Shown here: positions 19,438-32,107 of the stretch, piece after piece
Layout: each line of letters begins with the position of its first letter
How positions within the stretch are numbered: the first letter of the stretch is position 1
Assembly: GCF_010728325.1 (NCBI RefSeq)
Contig: NZ_AP022570.1
Span: forward strand, 4,402,001 to 4,466,000
Length of the DNA: 64,000 bases
DNA from: Mycolicibacterium poriferae
GTDB taxonomy: Bacteria > Actinomycetota > Actinomycetes > Mycobacteriales > Mycobacteriaceae
Direction: 5' to 3'
The notes under the pieces: model-generated
Seen by the model: the letters and a program-made list of their open reading frames with translations, nothing else
What the model was told of the DNA's origin: nothing
Database searches by the model: none
Translations under genes and position numbers: made by a program

Positions 19438-19460
19438 GGCCCGGCCCACGCGGCCGGGCC
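19438..19460. terminator. Hairpin between convergent genes
   Basis: GGCCCGGCC (19438-19446) pairs perfectly with GGCCGGGCC (19452-19460) around a 5-base loop, between the CsbD-like gene and the convergent methyltransferase gene. No U-run, as is common for mycobacterial hairpin terminators. Confidence 0.6.
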
Positions 19461-19474
19461 TCACGTCGTGAAGG

Positions 19475-20089
19475 TCAGAAAGACTTGATCCAGCGCCACT
19501 GGCTGGTGCACCACGGTGTCGCCCCCTCAAGGCGGTCACCCACCGCCCGGACCACGCCGGGCCACTGCCACTGGTCGTAGTCGTCGCCGGTCAGCCATCC
19601 TCCGCGCCTCACCTTCGGAAGCCAGGCGTCGATGTCCTCGCAGACGCTCGCATAGTCGTGGCGCGCGTCCAGATGGACCCACGCCACCGATTGATCGGGG
19701 AACAAGCGTGACGCGCGCACGGAATCGCTGATGATCAACTGCACGTGGTCGGCGAACCCGCATGCGAGCACGTTGCGGTGCAGCAGGCCGGCCATCGTCC
19801 CGCCGCCGTGCTGCACGGCGTGGCTGTGCGCATTCGTGTTGCGCCTTCCCTCCGGCCCACTGCCCAGCGCGGTGTCCACCCCGACGATGTCGACCTCCAG
19901 GCCGCGGCCGGCAACCACATCGGCCAACGAGCAAATACTGCGCCCGAGGTAACAGCCCACCTCGACGAAGCGGTCGCCGTCGCCGAAGTGCGCGGCCGCC
20001 TCCTCCTGTCCGTCCCGCCAGTTGAACCAGCCGGGAATGTCCTGCCAGGACTGTACGAGCCGGTCGAAATCTGCCATCGGATTCGTCAT
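19475..20089 (-). CDS. Class I SAM-dependent methyltransferase-like protein
   Basis: 204 residues. Rossmann methyltransferase pattern: motif I FVEVGCYLGRSICSLADVV (about residue 40), acidic strand-2 end IVGVDTALG, then WVHLDARHDYASVCEDIDAWLPKVRRGGWLTGDDYDQWQWPGV, similar to the C-terminal part of the Methyltransf_24 group acting on sugars or macrolide-like substrates. The substrate is unknown. No membrane segment. It stands alone, convergent with the CsbD-like gene and divergent from the BCCT transporter. ATG 20089; an internal ATG five codons later (MADFDRL) is an alternative. Confidence 0.7.
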   Translation of the reverse strand: MTNPMADFDRLVQSWQDIPGWFNWRDGQEEAAAHFGDGDRFVEVGCYLGRSICSLADVVAGRGLEVDIVGVDTALGSGPEGRRNTNAHSHAVQHGGGTMAGLLHRNVLACGFADHVQLIISDSVRASRLFPDQSVAWVHLDARHDYASVCEDIDAWLPKVRRGGWLTGDDYDQWQWPGVVRAVGDRLEGATPWCTSQWRWIKSF

Positions 20090-20273
20090 CGGTTCCCATC
20101 ATCTCTCGGCCCCCTCGCGGCCGCTCGCACGCATGCCCGAGCACTCCGCGGGCCGGACCAGCGTCGCTACCAGCAAGCAAAGCGAGTAGGGTCACCCTCT
20201 GACGACCCTCCAGGGGATGAACCAGTGATGACTGGCGCGCGTAACGAGATGACGACGGCAAGAGGAGGCAATC

Positions 20274-22105
<1,832 letters not shown>

Positions 22106-22160
22106 ACAACGCGGCGGCACCTCGCGAGGTGGCCGAGACGGTGGTCCGTAGGCTGAGCGG

Positions 22161-22913
22161 ATGACCGATCCGGTACTGGTCCACGTCGAGGACCGCGTCG
22201 CCACGCTGACCGTCAACGACCCGGAGCGCCGCAACGCGGTCACCGCGGAGATCTCCGCGGCGCTGCGCGCGGCGGTCGACGCGGCCGAGGCCGACCCCGG
22301 CGTGCACGCACTGATCGTCACCGGCGCCGGTAAGGCGTTCTGCGCCGGTGCCGACCTCAGCGCGCTGGGCGAGGCCACCGAGGACGGTCTGATGGCGATC
22401 TACGACGGGTTCCTCGCGGTGGCGAACTGCGCGCTGCCGACGATCGCCGCCGTCAACGGTGCCGCGGTCGGTGCGGGCCTGAACCTGGCGTTGGCCGCCG
22501 ATGTCCGCATCGCCGGTCCGGCGGCCCTGTTCGACCCGCGGTTCCAGAAGCTCGGCATCCATCCCGGCGGCGGGGCGACGTGGATGCTGCACCGGGCGGT
22601 GGGGCCCCAGGTGGCGCGGGCCTCGCTGCTGTTCGGGATGCGCTTCGACGCCGAAGCCGCGGTGCGGCACGGCCTGGCGCTCGAGATGGCCGACGACCCG
22701 GTCGCCGCGGCGCGTGAGCTCGCGGCCGGCCCGGCGGGGGCGCCCCGCGAGGTGGTCCTCGCGACCAAGGCGTCGATGCGTGCGACCGCCAACCCCGGCC
22801 TGGTCGACAGCGATCAACACCGCATCGCGGTGCACACCGAACTCGGGCCGCAGGCGACGTCGATCCTGTCCCCCGCCTTCGCCGAGCGTCTGGCGGCCGC
22901 CAAACGGCGCTGA
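22161..22913 (+). CDS. echA14: Enoyl-CoA hydratase/isomerase family protein (EchA14-like)
   Basis: 250 residues. Crotonase fold with CoA-binding landmarks [16 protein letters not shown], the oxyanion-hole segments [14 protein letters not shown] (about residue 60) and [24 protein letters not shown] (about 100), and [22 protein letters not shown]. The catalytic Glu position after GIHPGGG is not the double-Glu of mitochondrial-type hydratases, so it may be an isomerase or have a special substrate. The gene is tail-to-tail with the CitE-like gene, with stops almost touching (22913/22915). Assignment to echA14 rests on similarity and position. Confidence 0.83.
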   Translation: MTDPVLVHVEDRVATLTVNDPERRNAVTAEISAALRAAVDAAEADPGVHALIVTGAGKAFCAGADLSALGEATEDGLMAIYDGFLAVANCALPTIAAVNGAAVGAGLNLALAADVRIAGPAALFDPRFQKLGIHPGGGATWMLHRAVGPQVARASLLFGMRFDAEAAVRHGLALEMADDPVAAARELAAGPAGAPREVVLATKASMRATANPGLVDSDQHRIAVHTELGPQATSILSPAFAERLAAAKRR

Positions 22914-22914
22914 T

Positions 22915-23727
22915 TCAGTCGCGCAACGGCGCCAGCTGCACGATGCGCTCAGCTCGCCTGAGCACCGGGGCGTCCACCATCGTGCCTTCGAAAGCGAATA
23001 CGCCTCGTTCCCGACGCGCCGTGTCCAGGACGCGGCGCGCCCAGTCGACCTGTTCCTCGGTCGGGGTGTAGGCGGTGCGGACGGCCTCCACCTGGCTGGG
23101 ATGGATGGCCACCTTCGCGTCGAACCCGACCGCCACAGCGTCGTCGGCCTCGGCGCGCAGCCCGTCGAGGTTCTTGATGTCGAGGAACACCGAGTCCAGG
23201 GCCAGCCGTCCATAGGCCTTGGCGGCCAGCAGAGTCTGCGACCGCACGTGCCGCGCGACCTCGCGGTACGAGCCGTCCGGGTAGCGGTTGGCGGTGCCGC
23301 CGAGTACCGCGAAGAGGTCCTCGGCGCCCCACATCAGCGCGTAGGTGTTGTCGACGCGGGCCAGCTCGACGATGCGCAGCGCCGCCATGGGCGTCTCGAT
23401 GAGGACGACGACGTCGCGGGGAGACAGCGCGCTGATCTGTTCGGGCGTCTCGGTCTTGGCGAGCATCACGGTGGTGTACGCGGTGCTCGCCAGCGCCGCC
23501 AGATCGCGCTGATGATCCGCAGTGTCGCTCGGGTTGACCCGCACGACGGTGCGGGACGGGTCCAGCGGGCTGTCCACCAGGGCCTGACGGGCGGCGGGGC
23601 GGTCCTTGGCGGCCACCCCGTCCTCCAGGTCGAGGATTACGACATCGGCTGCGGCAGCAGCCTTCTCGAAGCGCTCCGGCCGATCCGCCGGGCAGAACAA
23701 CCACCCCGGCCCGGCCACCACCGTCAT
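22915..23727 (-). CDS. citE: CitE-like acyl-CoA lyase (beta-hydroxyacyl-CoA lyase)
   Basis: 270 residues, TIM-barrel HpcH/HpaI-CitE family: GWLFCPADRPERFEKA, VVILDLEDGVAAKDRPAARQA, TVVRVNPSDT, VVVLIETPMAALRIVELA, ALMWGAEDLFAVLGG and VAIHPSQVEAVRTAYTP. The Glu and Asp metal ligands of the family are present in IETP and GAEDL. It is not a citrate lyase subunit: no citD/citF are near. The M. tuberculosis counterpart Rv2498c is described as a beta-hydroxyacyl-CoA lyase acting in leucine catabolism and itaconate breakdown. Here it ends an operon of leucine-degradation genes, with ATGA coupling to the MaoC gene. Confidence 0.9.
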   Translation of the reverse strand: MTVVAGPGWLFCPADRPERFEKAAAAADVVILDLEDGVAAKDRPAARQALVDSPLDPSRTVVRVNPSDTADHQRDLAALASTAYTTVMLAKTETPEQISALSPRDVVVLIETPMAALRIVELARVDNTYALMWGAEDLFAVLGGTANRYPDGSYREVARHVRSQTLLAAKAYGRLALDSVFLDIKNLDGLRAEADDAVAVGFDAKVAIHPSQVEAVRTAYTPTEEQVDWARRVLDTARRERGVFAFEGTMVDAPVLRRAERIVQLAPLRD

Positions 23728-24224
23728 CGGTTGTCCTCCTGCGGGCGTTTGCGCACCATGGTCTTGCGCGACGCCGTGGCCACGACGTCACCGTGCTGGT
23801 TGCGGCCGGTGTGTGCGAAGGTCACGATTCCCTCGCCCGGGCGGCTCTTGGACTCACGTTTGTCGGTGACCTCGGTTTCGGCGTACAGCGTGTCCCCGTG
23901 GAAGAGCGGCTTGGGGAAGGCCACCTCGCCGAAGCCCAGATTGCCGACGATGGTGCCCTGAGTCAGCTGCGCCACCGACAGACCCACCAACGTCGACAGC
24001 GTGAACATCGAATTGACCAGCCGCTGGTTAAACGGTGGCAGCGCATCGGCGAACGCGGCGTCGAGGTGCAGCGCCTGGGTGTTCATCGTCAGCGTGGTGA
24101 ACAGGACGTTGTCGGCCTCGGTGATCGTGCGGCCGGGCCGATGCTGGTACAGCACACCGGTTTCGAACTCCTCGAACCACAGCCCGCGCTGGGTGACGAG
24201 CCTCTTTTCGGATCCGTCGGTCAC
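23724..24224 (-). CDS. MaoC-like hydratase (itaconyl-/methylglutaconyl-CoA hydratase candidate)
   Basis: 166 residues, hot-dog fold MaoC dehydratase: RGLWFEEFETGVLYQHRPGRTITEADNVLFTTLTMN, with the family's active-site D and H in the hydratase-2-like segment AFADALPPFNQRLVNSMFTLSTLVGLSV, then TIVGNLGFGEVAFPKPLFHGDTLYAETEV. Expected to hydrate an alpha,beta-unsaturated acyl-CoA, here most plausibly methylglutaconyl-CoA or itaconyl-CoA, because it lies between genes for isovaleryl-CoA dehydrogenase/methylcrotonyl-CoA carboxylase and an HMG-/citramalyl-CoA-type lyase. GTG start forms a GTGA overlap with the FadE19 stop. Substrate is inference from context. Confidence 0.87.
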   Translation of the reverse strand: MTDGSEKRLVTQRGLWFEEFETGVLYQHRPGRTITEADNVLFTTLTMNTQALHLDAAFADALPPFNQRLVNSMFTLSTLVGLSVAQLTQGTIVGNLGFGEVAFPKPLFHGDTLYAETEVTDKRESKSRPGEGIVTFAHTGRNQHGDVVATASRKTMVRKRPQEDNR

Positions 24225-25381
24225 AGTCCGAGCTCCCGGCCGATCAGCATCAACTGCACCTCGGTGGTGCCCTCGCCGATCTCGAGGATCTTGCTGTCGC
24301 GGTAGTGGCGTGCCACGGCGTACTCGTTCATGAAGCCGTAGCCACCGAAGATCTGGGTGGCGTCGCGCGCGTTGTCCATCGCGGCCTCGCTGGCCACCAG
24401 CTTCGCGATCGCGGCCTGCTTCTTGAACGGCTTGCCCGACAACATCAACGCGGCTGCGTCGTAGTACGCGGCCCGCGCGACCTGTGCCCGGGTCTCCATC
24501 CGCGCGATCTTGAAGGCGATGGCCTGATTGGCCCCGATCGGCCGGCCGAACGCCTCGCGCTCTTTGGCGTACCTGACGCTCTCGTCGACGCAGCCCTGGG
24601 CCGCGCCCACCGACAGCGCGGCGATCGCGATGCGGCCTTCGTCGAGGATCCGCAGGAAGTTGGCATAGCCGCGACCACGCTCACCGAGCAGGTTCTCCTC
24701 GGGCACGCGGACGTCGTCGAAGCTGAGCGGGTGGGTGTCCGAGGCGTTCCAGCCGACCTTGTTGTAGGCCGGTTCGGCGGTGAAGCCCGGCGTCGGGACC
24801 GGCACCAGGATCGAGGAGATCTCCTTCTTGCCGTCCCGCTCGCCGGTGACCGCGGTGACGGTGACCAGCTTGGTGATGTCGGTGCCGGAGTTGGTGATGA
24901 ACTGCTTGGAGCCATTGATGACCCAGCTCGACCCATCCATCTTCGCGGTGGTCTTCGTCGCGCCGGCGTCGCTGCCTCCGCCGGCCTCGGTCAACCCGAA
25001 CGCACCCAGCGCCTTGCCCGAAGCCAGCAACGGCAACCACTGCTGCTTCTGCTCGTCGGTACCGAAGCGGTACACCGGCATCGCGCCCAACGAGACTCCC
25101 GCTTCCAGGGTGATCGCGACGCTCTGGTCCACCTTGCCGAGCTCTTCCAGCGCCAGGCAAAGCGCAAAGTAGTCGCCCCCCATGCCGCCGTACTCCTCGG
25201 GGAACGGCAGACCGAACAGGCCCATGTCGGCCATCCCGGCGACCACCTCGTAGGGGAACGAGTGCTCCTCGTCGTGTTTGGCCGCCACCGGCGCCACCAC
25301 GGTCTGCGCGAAGTCGCGCACGGTCTTGGCGAGCTGCTCGTAGTGATCGGGAAGCGTTCCGGTCGCCAGGAATTCAGTCAT
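24221..25381 (-). CDS. fadE19: Acyl-CoA dehydrogenase FadE19 (branched-chain acyl-CoA)
   Basis: 386 residues, full-length FAD-dependent acyl-CoA dehydrogenase. Landmarks: LPFPEEYGGMGGDYFALCLALEELGKVD, FGLTEAGGGSDAGATKTTA, WVINGSKQFITNSGTD and IFGGYGFMNEYAVARHYRDSKILEIGEGTTEVQ, where EIGEGT supplies the C-terminal FAD-binding loop. The catalytic base is likely a Glu in the helical domain, not verified. It lies immediately downstream of accA1 (3-base gap) and overlaps the MaoC gene. In the leucine pathway this step oxidises isovaleryl-CoA to methylcrotonyl-CoA. Confidence 0.93.
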   Translation of the reverse strand: MTEFLATGTLPDHYEQLAKTVRDFAQTVVAPVAAKHDEEHSFPYEVVAGMADMGLFGLPFPEEYGGMGGDYFALCLALEELGKVDQSVAITLEAGVSLGAMPVYRFGTDEQKQQWLPLLASGKALGAFGLTEAGGGSDAGATKTTAKMDGSSWVINGSKQFITNSGTDITKLVTVTAVTGERDGKKEISSILVPVPTPGFTAEPAYNKVGWNASDTHPLSFDDVRVPEENLLGERGRGYANFLRILDEGRIAIAALSVGAAQGCVDESVRYAKEREAFGRPIGANQAIAFKIARMETRAQVARAAYYDAAALMLSGKPFKKQAAIAKLVASEAAMDNARDATQIFGGYGFMNEYAVARHYRDSKILEIGEGTTEVQLMLIGRELGL

Positions 25382-25384
25382 GAT

Positions 25385-27388
25385 CTAGGGCTCCTCGGTT
25401 GCGGTTATCCGGGCCAGAAGCTGACCCACCTTCACCTGCTCGCCCGCGGCGACGAGCAGTTCCACCGCGCCGTCGACCGGGGCGGTCAGTGTGTGTTCCA
25501 TCTTCATCGCTTCCACGGTGACGACCACCGTGCCCGCGGTGACCGTGGCGCCGTCTGCCACGGCGACGGCGACCACCGAGCCGGGCATCGGGCTGGTCAG
25601 TTCGGCGTCGCCGCTGTGCGCGTCGTCGGGACGCACCGGCGCCTCGCGCACCTCCTCGACCATCGTGGTGCGCCCGCCACCGGCCAGCCACACCTGGCTG
25701 CCAGCGGCTGCCACCAGATACTCGGTGCGCAGACCGTCGAGGGTGACGGCGAGCTGATCACCGTCCGACGACACGGTCAGTGACCGCGGCTGCCCGCCCT
25801 CGACGGTGGCGGTCGCGTCCTGCGGGCTGCCGGTCAGCCAGACGTGATCGGTGCGCTCGCCGGCCCGCAGCCGGAACGGCGTCGACGCCCGTCCGCCGAT
25901 GCGCCAGCCCGACGGGATCTCCCAGGCGCTCGTCGGGCGGTCCGGCCAGGACCGCAGCCACCGGTGGGCCGCGGCCGCGATCATCTCGTCGTCGCGGGCC
26001 GGCATGGCCGCGAAGTCCGGGGAGCGACGGTCCAGCAGCCCGGTGTCGAGGCGGCCCGCGACGACGTCGGAGTCGGCGAGCAGGAAACGCAGGAACTCGA
26101 TGTTGGTGGTCAGTCCGAGGACAGCGGTGTCGGCCAGCGCGGTGTCCAGCGCTCGCAACGCCTGCGGCCGGTCGCCGGCGTGGGCGATCACCTTGGCCAG
26201 CATCGGGTCGTAATCGCTGCCGACCACCGCACCGTCGGCCAGACCCGAGTCGACCCGGACACCGGGCCCGCGGGGATCACGGACGGCCAGCACCGTTCCC
26301 CCGGTGGGCAGGAATCCGTGCGCCGGATCCTCGGCGTAAACCCGGGCCTCGATGGCGTGCCCGGTCAACGCGATGTCGTCCTGCACCCACGGCAGCGTCT
26401 CCCCCGCCGCCACTCGCACCTGCAGCTCGACCAGATCCAGCCCGGTGACCATCTCGGTCACCGGGTGCTCGACCTGCAGGCGGGTGTTCATCTCCATGAA
26501 GAAGAACTCGTCGGGCCGGTCGGCGGAGACGATGAACTCGACGGTGCCCGCGCCGGTGTAGTCGACGCTGCGCGCGGTGTCGCAGGCGGCCGCGCCGATC
26601 CGTGCCCGGGCCGCCGGGTCCAGCAGCGGTGAGGGCGCCTCCTCGATCACCTTCTGATGCCGGCGTTGCAGACTGCATTCCCGTTCACCGAGATGCACCA
26701 CGTTGCCGTGGCCATCGGCGATCACCTGCACCTCGATGTGTCGCGGGTTGAGCACGAACCGCTCGATGAACAACGTCTCGTCACCGAACGCCGACGCGGC
26801 CTCACGCCGGGCCGACGCGAGAGCGGCGGGCAGCTCGGCGGCGTCGTGCACGACGCGCATTCCCTTCCCGCCGCCACCCGCCGACGGTTTTACCAGCACC
26901 GGGTAACCGACCTCCGCGGCACCGGCGATCAGATCCTCGTCGGTCAGGCCGGGTCGGGACACGCCGGGAACGACGGGTACCCCGAACGCCGAGACCGCTG
27001 CCTTCGCGGCGATCTTGTCGCCCATCGTCTCGATCGCCCGCACCGGCGGACCGATGAAGACCACCCCTCGGTCGTGCAGCGCGGCGGCGAAAGACGCATT
27101 CTCCGAGAGGAAGCCGTAGCCGGGATGCACGGCTTGAGCACCGGTGCGCTCGACGGCATCCAGGAGTGCATCGATACTCAGGTAGCTCTGCCGGGCAGGC
27201 GCGGGGCCGAGCCGGACTGCCACGTCGGCCTCGCGAACATGACGTGCGTCGGCATCGGCGTCGCTGAACACCGCGACCGAACGGATCCCCATGGCCTGCA
27301 ACGTGCGGATGACGCGCACCGCGATCTCGCCGCGGTTGGCGACCAGGACCGTATCGAAGGTCTGCGAAGAATTCATGGCCTGTGTCAT
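25385..27388 (-). CDS. accA1: Biotin-dependent acyl-CoA carboxylase alpha subunit AccA1
   Basis: 667 residues from ATG 27388; the open frame to 27469 would overlap accD1 without homology, and an ATG at 27376 is also possible. Biotin carboxylase domain: [40 protein letters not shown] (ATP grasp), [17 protein letters not shown]. The C-terminal biotin carboxyl carrier domain has EAMKMEH with the biotinylated Lys. With AccD1 it forms 3-methylcrotonyl-CoA carboxylase of leucine degradation (the known role of the M. tuberculosis pair). Cytoplasmic; 7 bases separate it from accD1. Confidence 0.94.
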   Translation of the reverse strand: MTQAMNSSQTFDTVLVANRGEIAVRVIRTLQAMGIRSVAVFSDADADARHVREADVAVRLGPAPARQSYLSIDALLDAVERTGAQAVHPGYGFLSENASFAAALHDRGVVFIGPPVRAIETMGDKIAAKAAVSAFGVPVVPGVSRPGLTDEDLIAGAAEVGYPVLVKPSAGGGGKGMRVVHDAAELPAALASARREAASAFGDETLFIERFVLNPRHIEVQVIADGHGNVVHLGERECSLQRRHQKVIEEAPSPLLDPAARARIGAAACDTARSVDYTGAGTVEFIVSADRPDEFFFMEMNTRLQVEHPVTEMVTGLDLVELQVRVAAGETLPWVQDDIALTGHAIEARVYAEDPAHGFLPTGGTVLAVRDPRGPGVRVDSGLADGAVVGSDYDPMLAKVIAHAGDRPQALRALDTALADTAVLGLTTNIEFLRFLLADSDVVAGRLDTGLLDRRSPDFAAMPARDDEMIAAAAHRWLRSWPDRPTSAWEIPSGWRIGGRASTPFRLRAGERTDHVWLTGSPQDATATVEGGQPRSLTVSSDGDQLAVTLDGLRTEYLVAAAGSQVWLAGGGRTTMVEEVREAPVRPDDAHSGDAELTSPMPGSVVAVAVADGATVTAGTVVVTVEAMKMEHTLTAPVDGAVELLVAAGEQVKVGQLLARITATEEP

Positions 27389-27395
27389 CTGCGCA

Positions 27396-28967
<1,572 letters not shown>

Positions 28968-28991
28968 TTAATGACCACTAACCGGTGGTAT

Positions 28992-29007
28992 GTTAATCAT
29001 GATTAAC
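28992..29007. promoter_or_regulatory. Palindromic operator between accD1 and the TetR gene
   Basis: GTTAATCATGATTAAC at 28992-29007 is a perfect 16-base palindrome in the 99-base divergent gap. GAGTTAAT at 28966-28973 repeats one arm and its flank further out. TetR regulators typically bind such a site and here would control both directions. Confidence 0.8.
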
Positions 29008-29045
29008 TCGCCTTGTCCACCATCACCGCGCCGGAGGTTCGCGTC

Positions 29046-29654
29046 ATGACCGCTACCGACGCCGCCTCTCGGCGCAATCGCGCGAAATCCGATCGCCGCA
29101 GCCAGCTGATCGCCGCGGCCGAGCGGCTGATCGCCGAAAGCGGTTACCTGGCCGTGCGCCTGGAGGACATCGGCGCTGCGGCCGGGGTGAGCGGGCCTGC
29201 GATCTACCGACACTTCCCCAACAAAGAAGCACTGCTGACCGAGCTGCTGGTCGGCATCAGCACCCGCCTGCTGGCCGGCGCCTCAGCTGTCGCGGAGGCC
29301 GCGGCCGACGCCGAGTCCGCGCTGGCCGCCCTGATCGACTTCCACCTCGACTTCGCGCTCGGAGAATCCGATCTGATCCGAATCCAGGACCGCGACCTGG
29401 GGAACCTCCCGACACCGGCCAAACGCCAGGTACGCCGCGCGCAGCGTCAATACGTCGAGATCTGGGTCGCAGTGCTGCGCCGCCGCAACCCGACGGTGAC
29501 GGAGACGGAAGCCCGGGTGATGGCGCATGCGACGTTCGGGTTGTTGAACTCGACGGCGCACAGCATGAAGCCCGGACTCACCAAAGCGGCCGAGGCCAGC
29601 TCGCGAACCGTCTTGAGAGCGATGACGGTCGCCGCGCTGACCCCGGCCGAATGA
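29046..29654 (+). CDS. bkaR: TetR-family regulator of branched-chain acyl-CoA degradation (BkaR-like)
   Basis: 202 residues from ATG 29046; GGAGG at about 29032 decides the start over the upstream frame to 29013. N-terminal helix-turn-helix: RRSQLIAAAERLIAESGYLAVRLEDIGAAAGVSGPAIYRHFPNKEALLTELL. The C-terminal ligand domain is helical, with TEARVMAHATFGLLNSTAHS. Divergent from accD1, with the palindrome GTTAATCATGATTAAC in between. The M. tuberculosis counterpart Rv2506 represses branched-chain keto-acid/amino-acid catabolism; the same role is inferred here from position and sequence. Confidence 0.88.
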   Translation: MTATDAASRRNRAKSDRRSQLIAAAERLIAESGYLAVRLEDIGAAAGVSGPAIYRHFPNKEALLTELLVGISTRLLAGASAVAEAAADAESALAALIDFHLDFALGESDLIRIQDRDLGNLPTPAKRQVRRAQRQYVEIWVAVLRRRNPTVTETEARVMAHATFGLLNSTAHSMKPGLTKAAEASSRTVLRAMTVAALTPAE

Positions 29655-29668
29655 CTGTGCGGTGGGCG

Positions 29669-29824
29669 CTAATACCACGCCTTGCGACCACCCACCGGGC
29701 GTCCGATGGATCCGAGGATCCAGAACACGGCGCCGATGACCAGCAGCACCACACCGATGTAGGTGAGGATCGAAATTCCGAAAACGAGACCCAGGATAAG
29801 CAGGATCGCACCGAGCACGATCAT
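29669..29824 (-). CDS. Small two-helix membrane protein (DUF6131-like)
   Basis: 51 residues: two hydrophobic helices, MIVLGAILLILGLVFGISI and GVVLLVIGAVFWILGSIG, then a basic tail RPVGGRKAWY. Strongly resembles the short mycobacterial DUF6131 family by the IGRPVGGRxxWY end. ATG 29824, stop TAG 29669-29671. It overlaps nothing and is separated from the TetR gene's stop by 14 bases (convergent). Function unknown. Confidence 0.8.
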   Translation of the reverse strand: MIVLGAILLILGLVFGISILTYIGVVLLVIGAVFWILGSIGRPVGGRKAWY

Positions 29825-29859
29825 GTCCGCTCCGTTTCTTCCAGTGTCCAGTCAGCGTC

Positions 29860-30063
29860 TTACTGACTGGGTTGCGGGATGTTGCATTCCGTGACTTCGG
29901 GGTTGACTCCCGCATAGTTGAGCGGACCGGCGACGACGGTCAGGGCGATACTCCCGGCGGTGGCGCAATTGGCTTCGCCCCCACTGAAGTAGTCGCGCTG
30001 ATACGCCGCGAACACGCCGATCAGTAACCAGACGAGCACAATGACCCCGAGAGCTCCTCGCAT
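29860..30063 (-). CDS. Small secreted or membrane-anchored hypothetical protein
   Basis: 67 residues from ATG 30063, chosen because GGAGGAG precedes it. One N-terminal hydrophobic helix (MRGALGVIVLVWLLIGVFAA) followed by QRDYFSGGEANCATAGSIALTVVAGPLNYAGVNPEVTECNIPQPSQ-type extracytoplasmic part with two Cys that could form a disulfide. Related proteins occur in other mycobacteria as far as I recall. Function unknown. It lies 35 bases upstream of the two-helix protein gene and is probably co-transcribed with it. Confidence 0.75.
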   Translation of the reverse strand: MRGALGVIVLVWLLIGVFAAYQRDYFSGGEANCATAGSIALTVVAGPLNYAGVNPEVTECNIPQPSQ

Positions 30064-30145
30064 GTCCTGTCTCCTCCGTCCACGCGCCACCGTGGCGCGC
30101 AGCAAAGCTTTACCCGCCTGACAATTCCGGTAAACCTATCGACGG

Positions 30146-32008
30146 TCAGTGGCCGAAAGCCGCGGTGAGCCAGGCGGTCATCGCCTTGAGCAGCACCGCA
30201 CGGTTCTCGCGTTTGTCGATCTCGTGGCCATCGTCGTCGAACAACAGCAGTTCGGTCTTGCGGCCCAGTGCGGTCAGGGCGTCGTGCATCTGAAACGACT
30301 CCGACGGCGGCACATTGGTGTCATTGAGACCGTGCACCAACAACAGCGGAGCCGTCAGCGCCTGCGCCCGCGGCAGGGGCGACAACCGCTCCAGCAGATC
30401 CTGGTCGCTGACGGGGTGGCCGTACTTCGGGTAGGCCGCCGCCGCGATCCACGGCTCGGTGGTGCGGTACCAGCTGTTCAGATCGCTCATCCCGCAGATG
30501 CTGATGCCCGCTGCGAACGTGTCCGGGTGAAACGCCAACGCCGCCTGCGTCAGGTAGCCGCCGTAGGACCACCCGCAGCACGCCACGCAGCCCTGCGGCG
30601 CGTATCCGTTGCCCACCAGATAATGCACCGCATCGGCGACATCGTCGATTGCGGCGAAGCGTCGCTCGCGATCGTCGGCGTGCATGAACGCCCGCCCGAA
30701 CCCGCCCGAGCCGCGGACGTTGGGCAGGAACACACAGATGCCGGCGTCGACGAGGCCGGGGAAGAATTCGTTGTAGCCGGGCCTGCCCTGCCCCTCGGGA
30801 CCGCCGTGCAGGAACAGCATCGCTCCGATCGTCGGCGTCCCTTCCGGCGGCCGGAACAACCATCCGGTGAAGCGCATTCCGTCACGGGCGGTGACGGTTT
30901 CCAATGTGGGCTCCGCCGACAGCGGACCGGTGCTGGGGACCCGGTCGACCATCTCCCATTCGCCGGTACGCGGATCGACCAGTTCGACGGTCGGAGGTTT
31001 GCCCGGGCCCTCGACAGTGAGCGCCAACATCGAGCCACCCGCGCTGATGCTCAGTTCGCTGGCGACCATACCGGGCAACGGGATCGGGTCGTAGAGCGTG
31101 TTGTCGCCGAATTCGAGAACTTGTAACTCGCTGGCGCCGTGGAGGTTCCACAACATCGCCACCGTCGACAGATCGTCGCTGACGGTGAACTCGTCGAGCT
31201 CGTATCCCGGCCGCTCGGCCAACACCTGATAGGCCACACCGTCGGCGGTCACCGTGACCTCGAGCAGCCGGGCGTGCTGGGCGCCGTTCTCGCTGCGGAT
31301 GATCGCACGCACGTAGCCCTCGGTGCTGTTGAGGCCGTAGTCCTTGGCGGGGTGGTAGAGCTCGAGAACCTCACCTTCCACGCCCGAGCGCAGCCGCCGC
31401 GGGCTGTGGTCGTCGAGGATGATGCCGGTGTCGGTGGTCGATCCCGGGTCGTACGGCAGCAGCGCCGTCTCGGTGAGTCCACGCAGCATGATCAGGTCCC
31501 GATAGCCGCGCGGACCAACCCGCACCAACGCCGCCCCCGCCCACGCATCCACCAGCCGCCCGCCGGAGCGGCGGTCCAGCACGATCGACGACTGGCCGGA
31601 CGGATCGATCAGACACGAGCTGCCGACCCCGTCCTCACCGGTGAGGATCGCCGCCACCTGGGTGCCATCCCAGCCGATCAGTTCGGCAGTGCCCTCCACC
31701 CCGGACGGCCAGAAGTCGATCCGGCGCGCGTCGCGATCGTCGGGATCGGTTGTCACCACCCAAATCTGGCTACGGGTTCCACCCTCGGGCGCCACCTGGC
31801 ACGCCAGCCAGTGGCCGTCGGCCGAGTGCATCACCCGGGTGACGGGCCCCTCGACGGGCAACTCCACGTCACGCGACGAGCTGGCACGCCAGCCCCGCAG
31901 GAACCGCTGCACCGCGCGCGGGTAGCCGCCGTCGTCGACCAGATGGGCGAATGCGGTCGCATCCGGCGACATCGACGCGCCATATATCCGACGAACCTGT
32001 TCACCCAC
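30146..32008 (-). CDS. S9-family prolyl-oligopeptidase-like peptidase
   Basis: 620 residues from GTG 32008 (MGEQVRRIYGASMSPD...). N-terminal beta-propeller-like region of about 360 residues (repeated WxxDDRD/DGxxL type strands), then an alpha/beta-hydrolase domain. The catalytic triad is visible: Ser in CGWSYGGYLTQ (about residue 490), Asp in VHGLNDTNVPP, His in DDDGHEIDKREN. LFLHGGPEGQGRPGYNEFFPGLVDAGICVFLPNVRGSGGFGRAF is the oxyanion-side segment. No signal peptide, so cytoplasmic. Cleaves small peptides in the known family. The frame continues up to 32098, but that part shows no similarity and approaches the divergent gene. Confidence 0.85.
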   Translation of the reverse strand: MGEQVRRIYGASMSPDATAFAHLVDDGGYPRAVQRFLRGWRASSSRDVELPVEGPVTRVMHSADGHWLACQVAPEGGTRSQIWVVTTDPDDRDARRIDFWPSGVEGTAELIGWDGTQVAAILTGEDGVGSSCLIDPSGQSSIVLDRRSGGRLVDAWAGAALVRVGPRGYRDLIMLRGLTETALLPYDPGSTTDTGIILDDHSPRRLRSGVEGEVLELYHPAKDYGLNSTEGYVRAIIRSENGAQHARLLEVTVTADGVAYQVLAERPGYELDEFTVSDDLSTVAMLWNLHGASELQVLEFGDNTLYDPIPLPGMVASELSISAGGSMLALTVEGPGKPPTVELVDPRTGEWEMVDRVPSTGPLSAEPTLETVTARDGMRFTGWLFRPPEGTPTIGAMLFLHGGPEGQGRPGYNEFFPGLVDAGICVFLPNVRGSGGFGRAFMHADDRERRFAAIDDVADAVHYLVGNGYAPQGCVACCGWSYGGYLTQAALAFHPDTFAAGISICGMSDLNSWYRTTEPWIAAAAYPKYGHPVSDQDLLERLSPLPRAQALTAPLLLVHGLNDTNVPPSESFQMHDALTALGRKTELLLFDDDGHEIDKRENRAVLLKAMTAWLTAAFGH

Positions 32009-32107
32009 GATGGTTGATTGTGCACGCTCGTCCTGCCCGGCGCGGTACGAGCCCGCGACGAAGCAGACTGTGCAGCTGCACAGGTACCCTGCAGCCATGA
32101 GGTGGGC

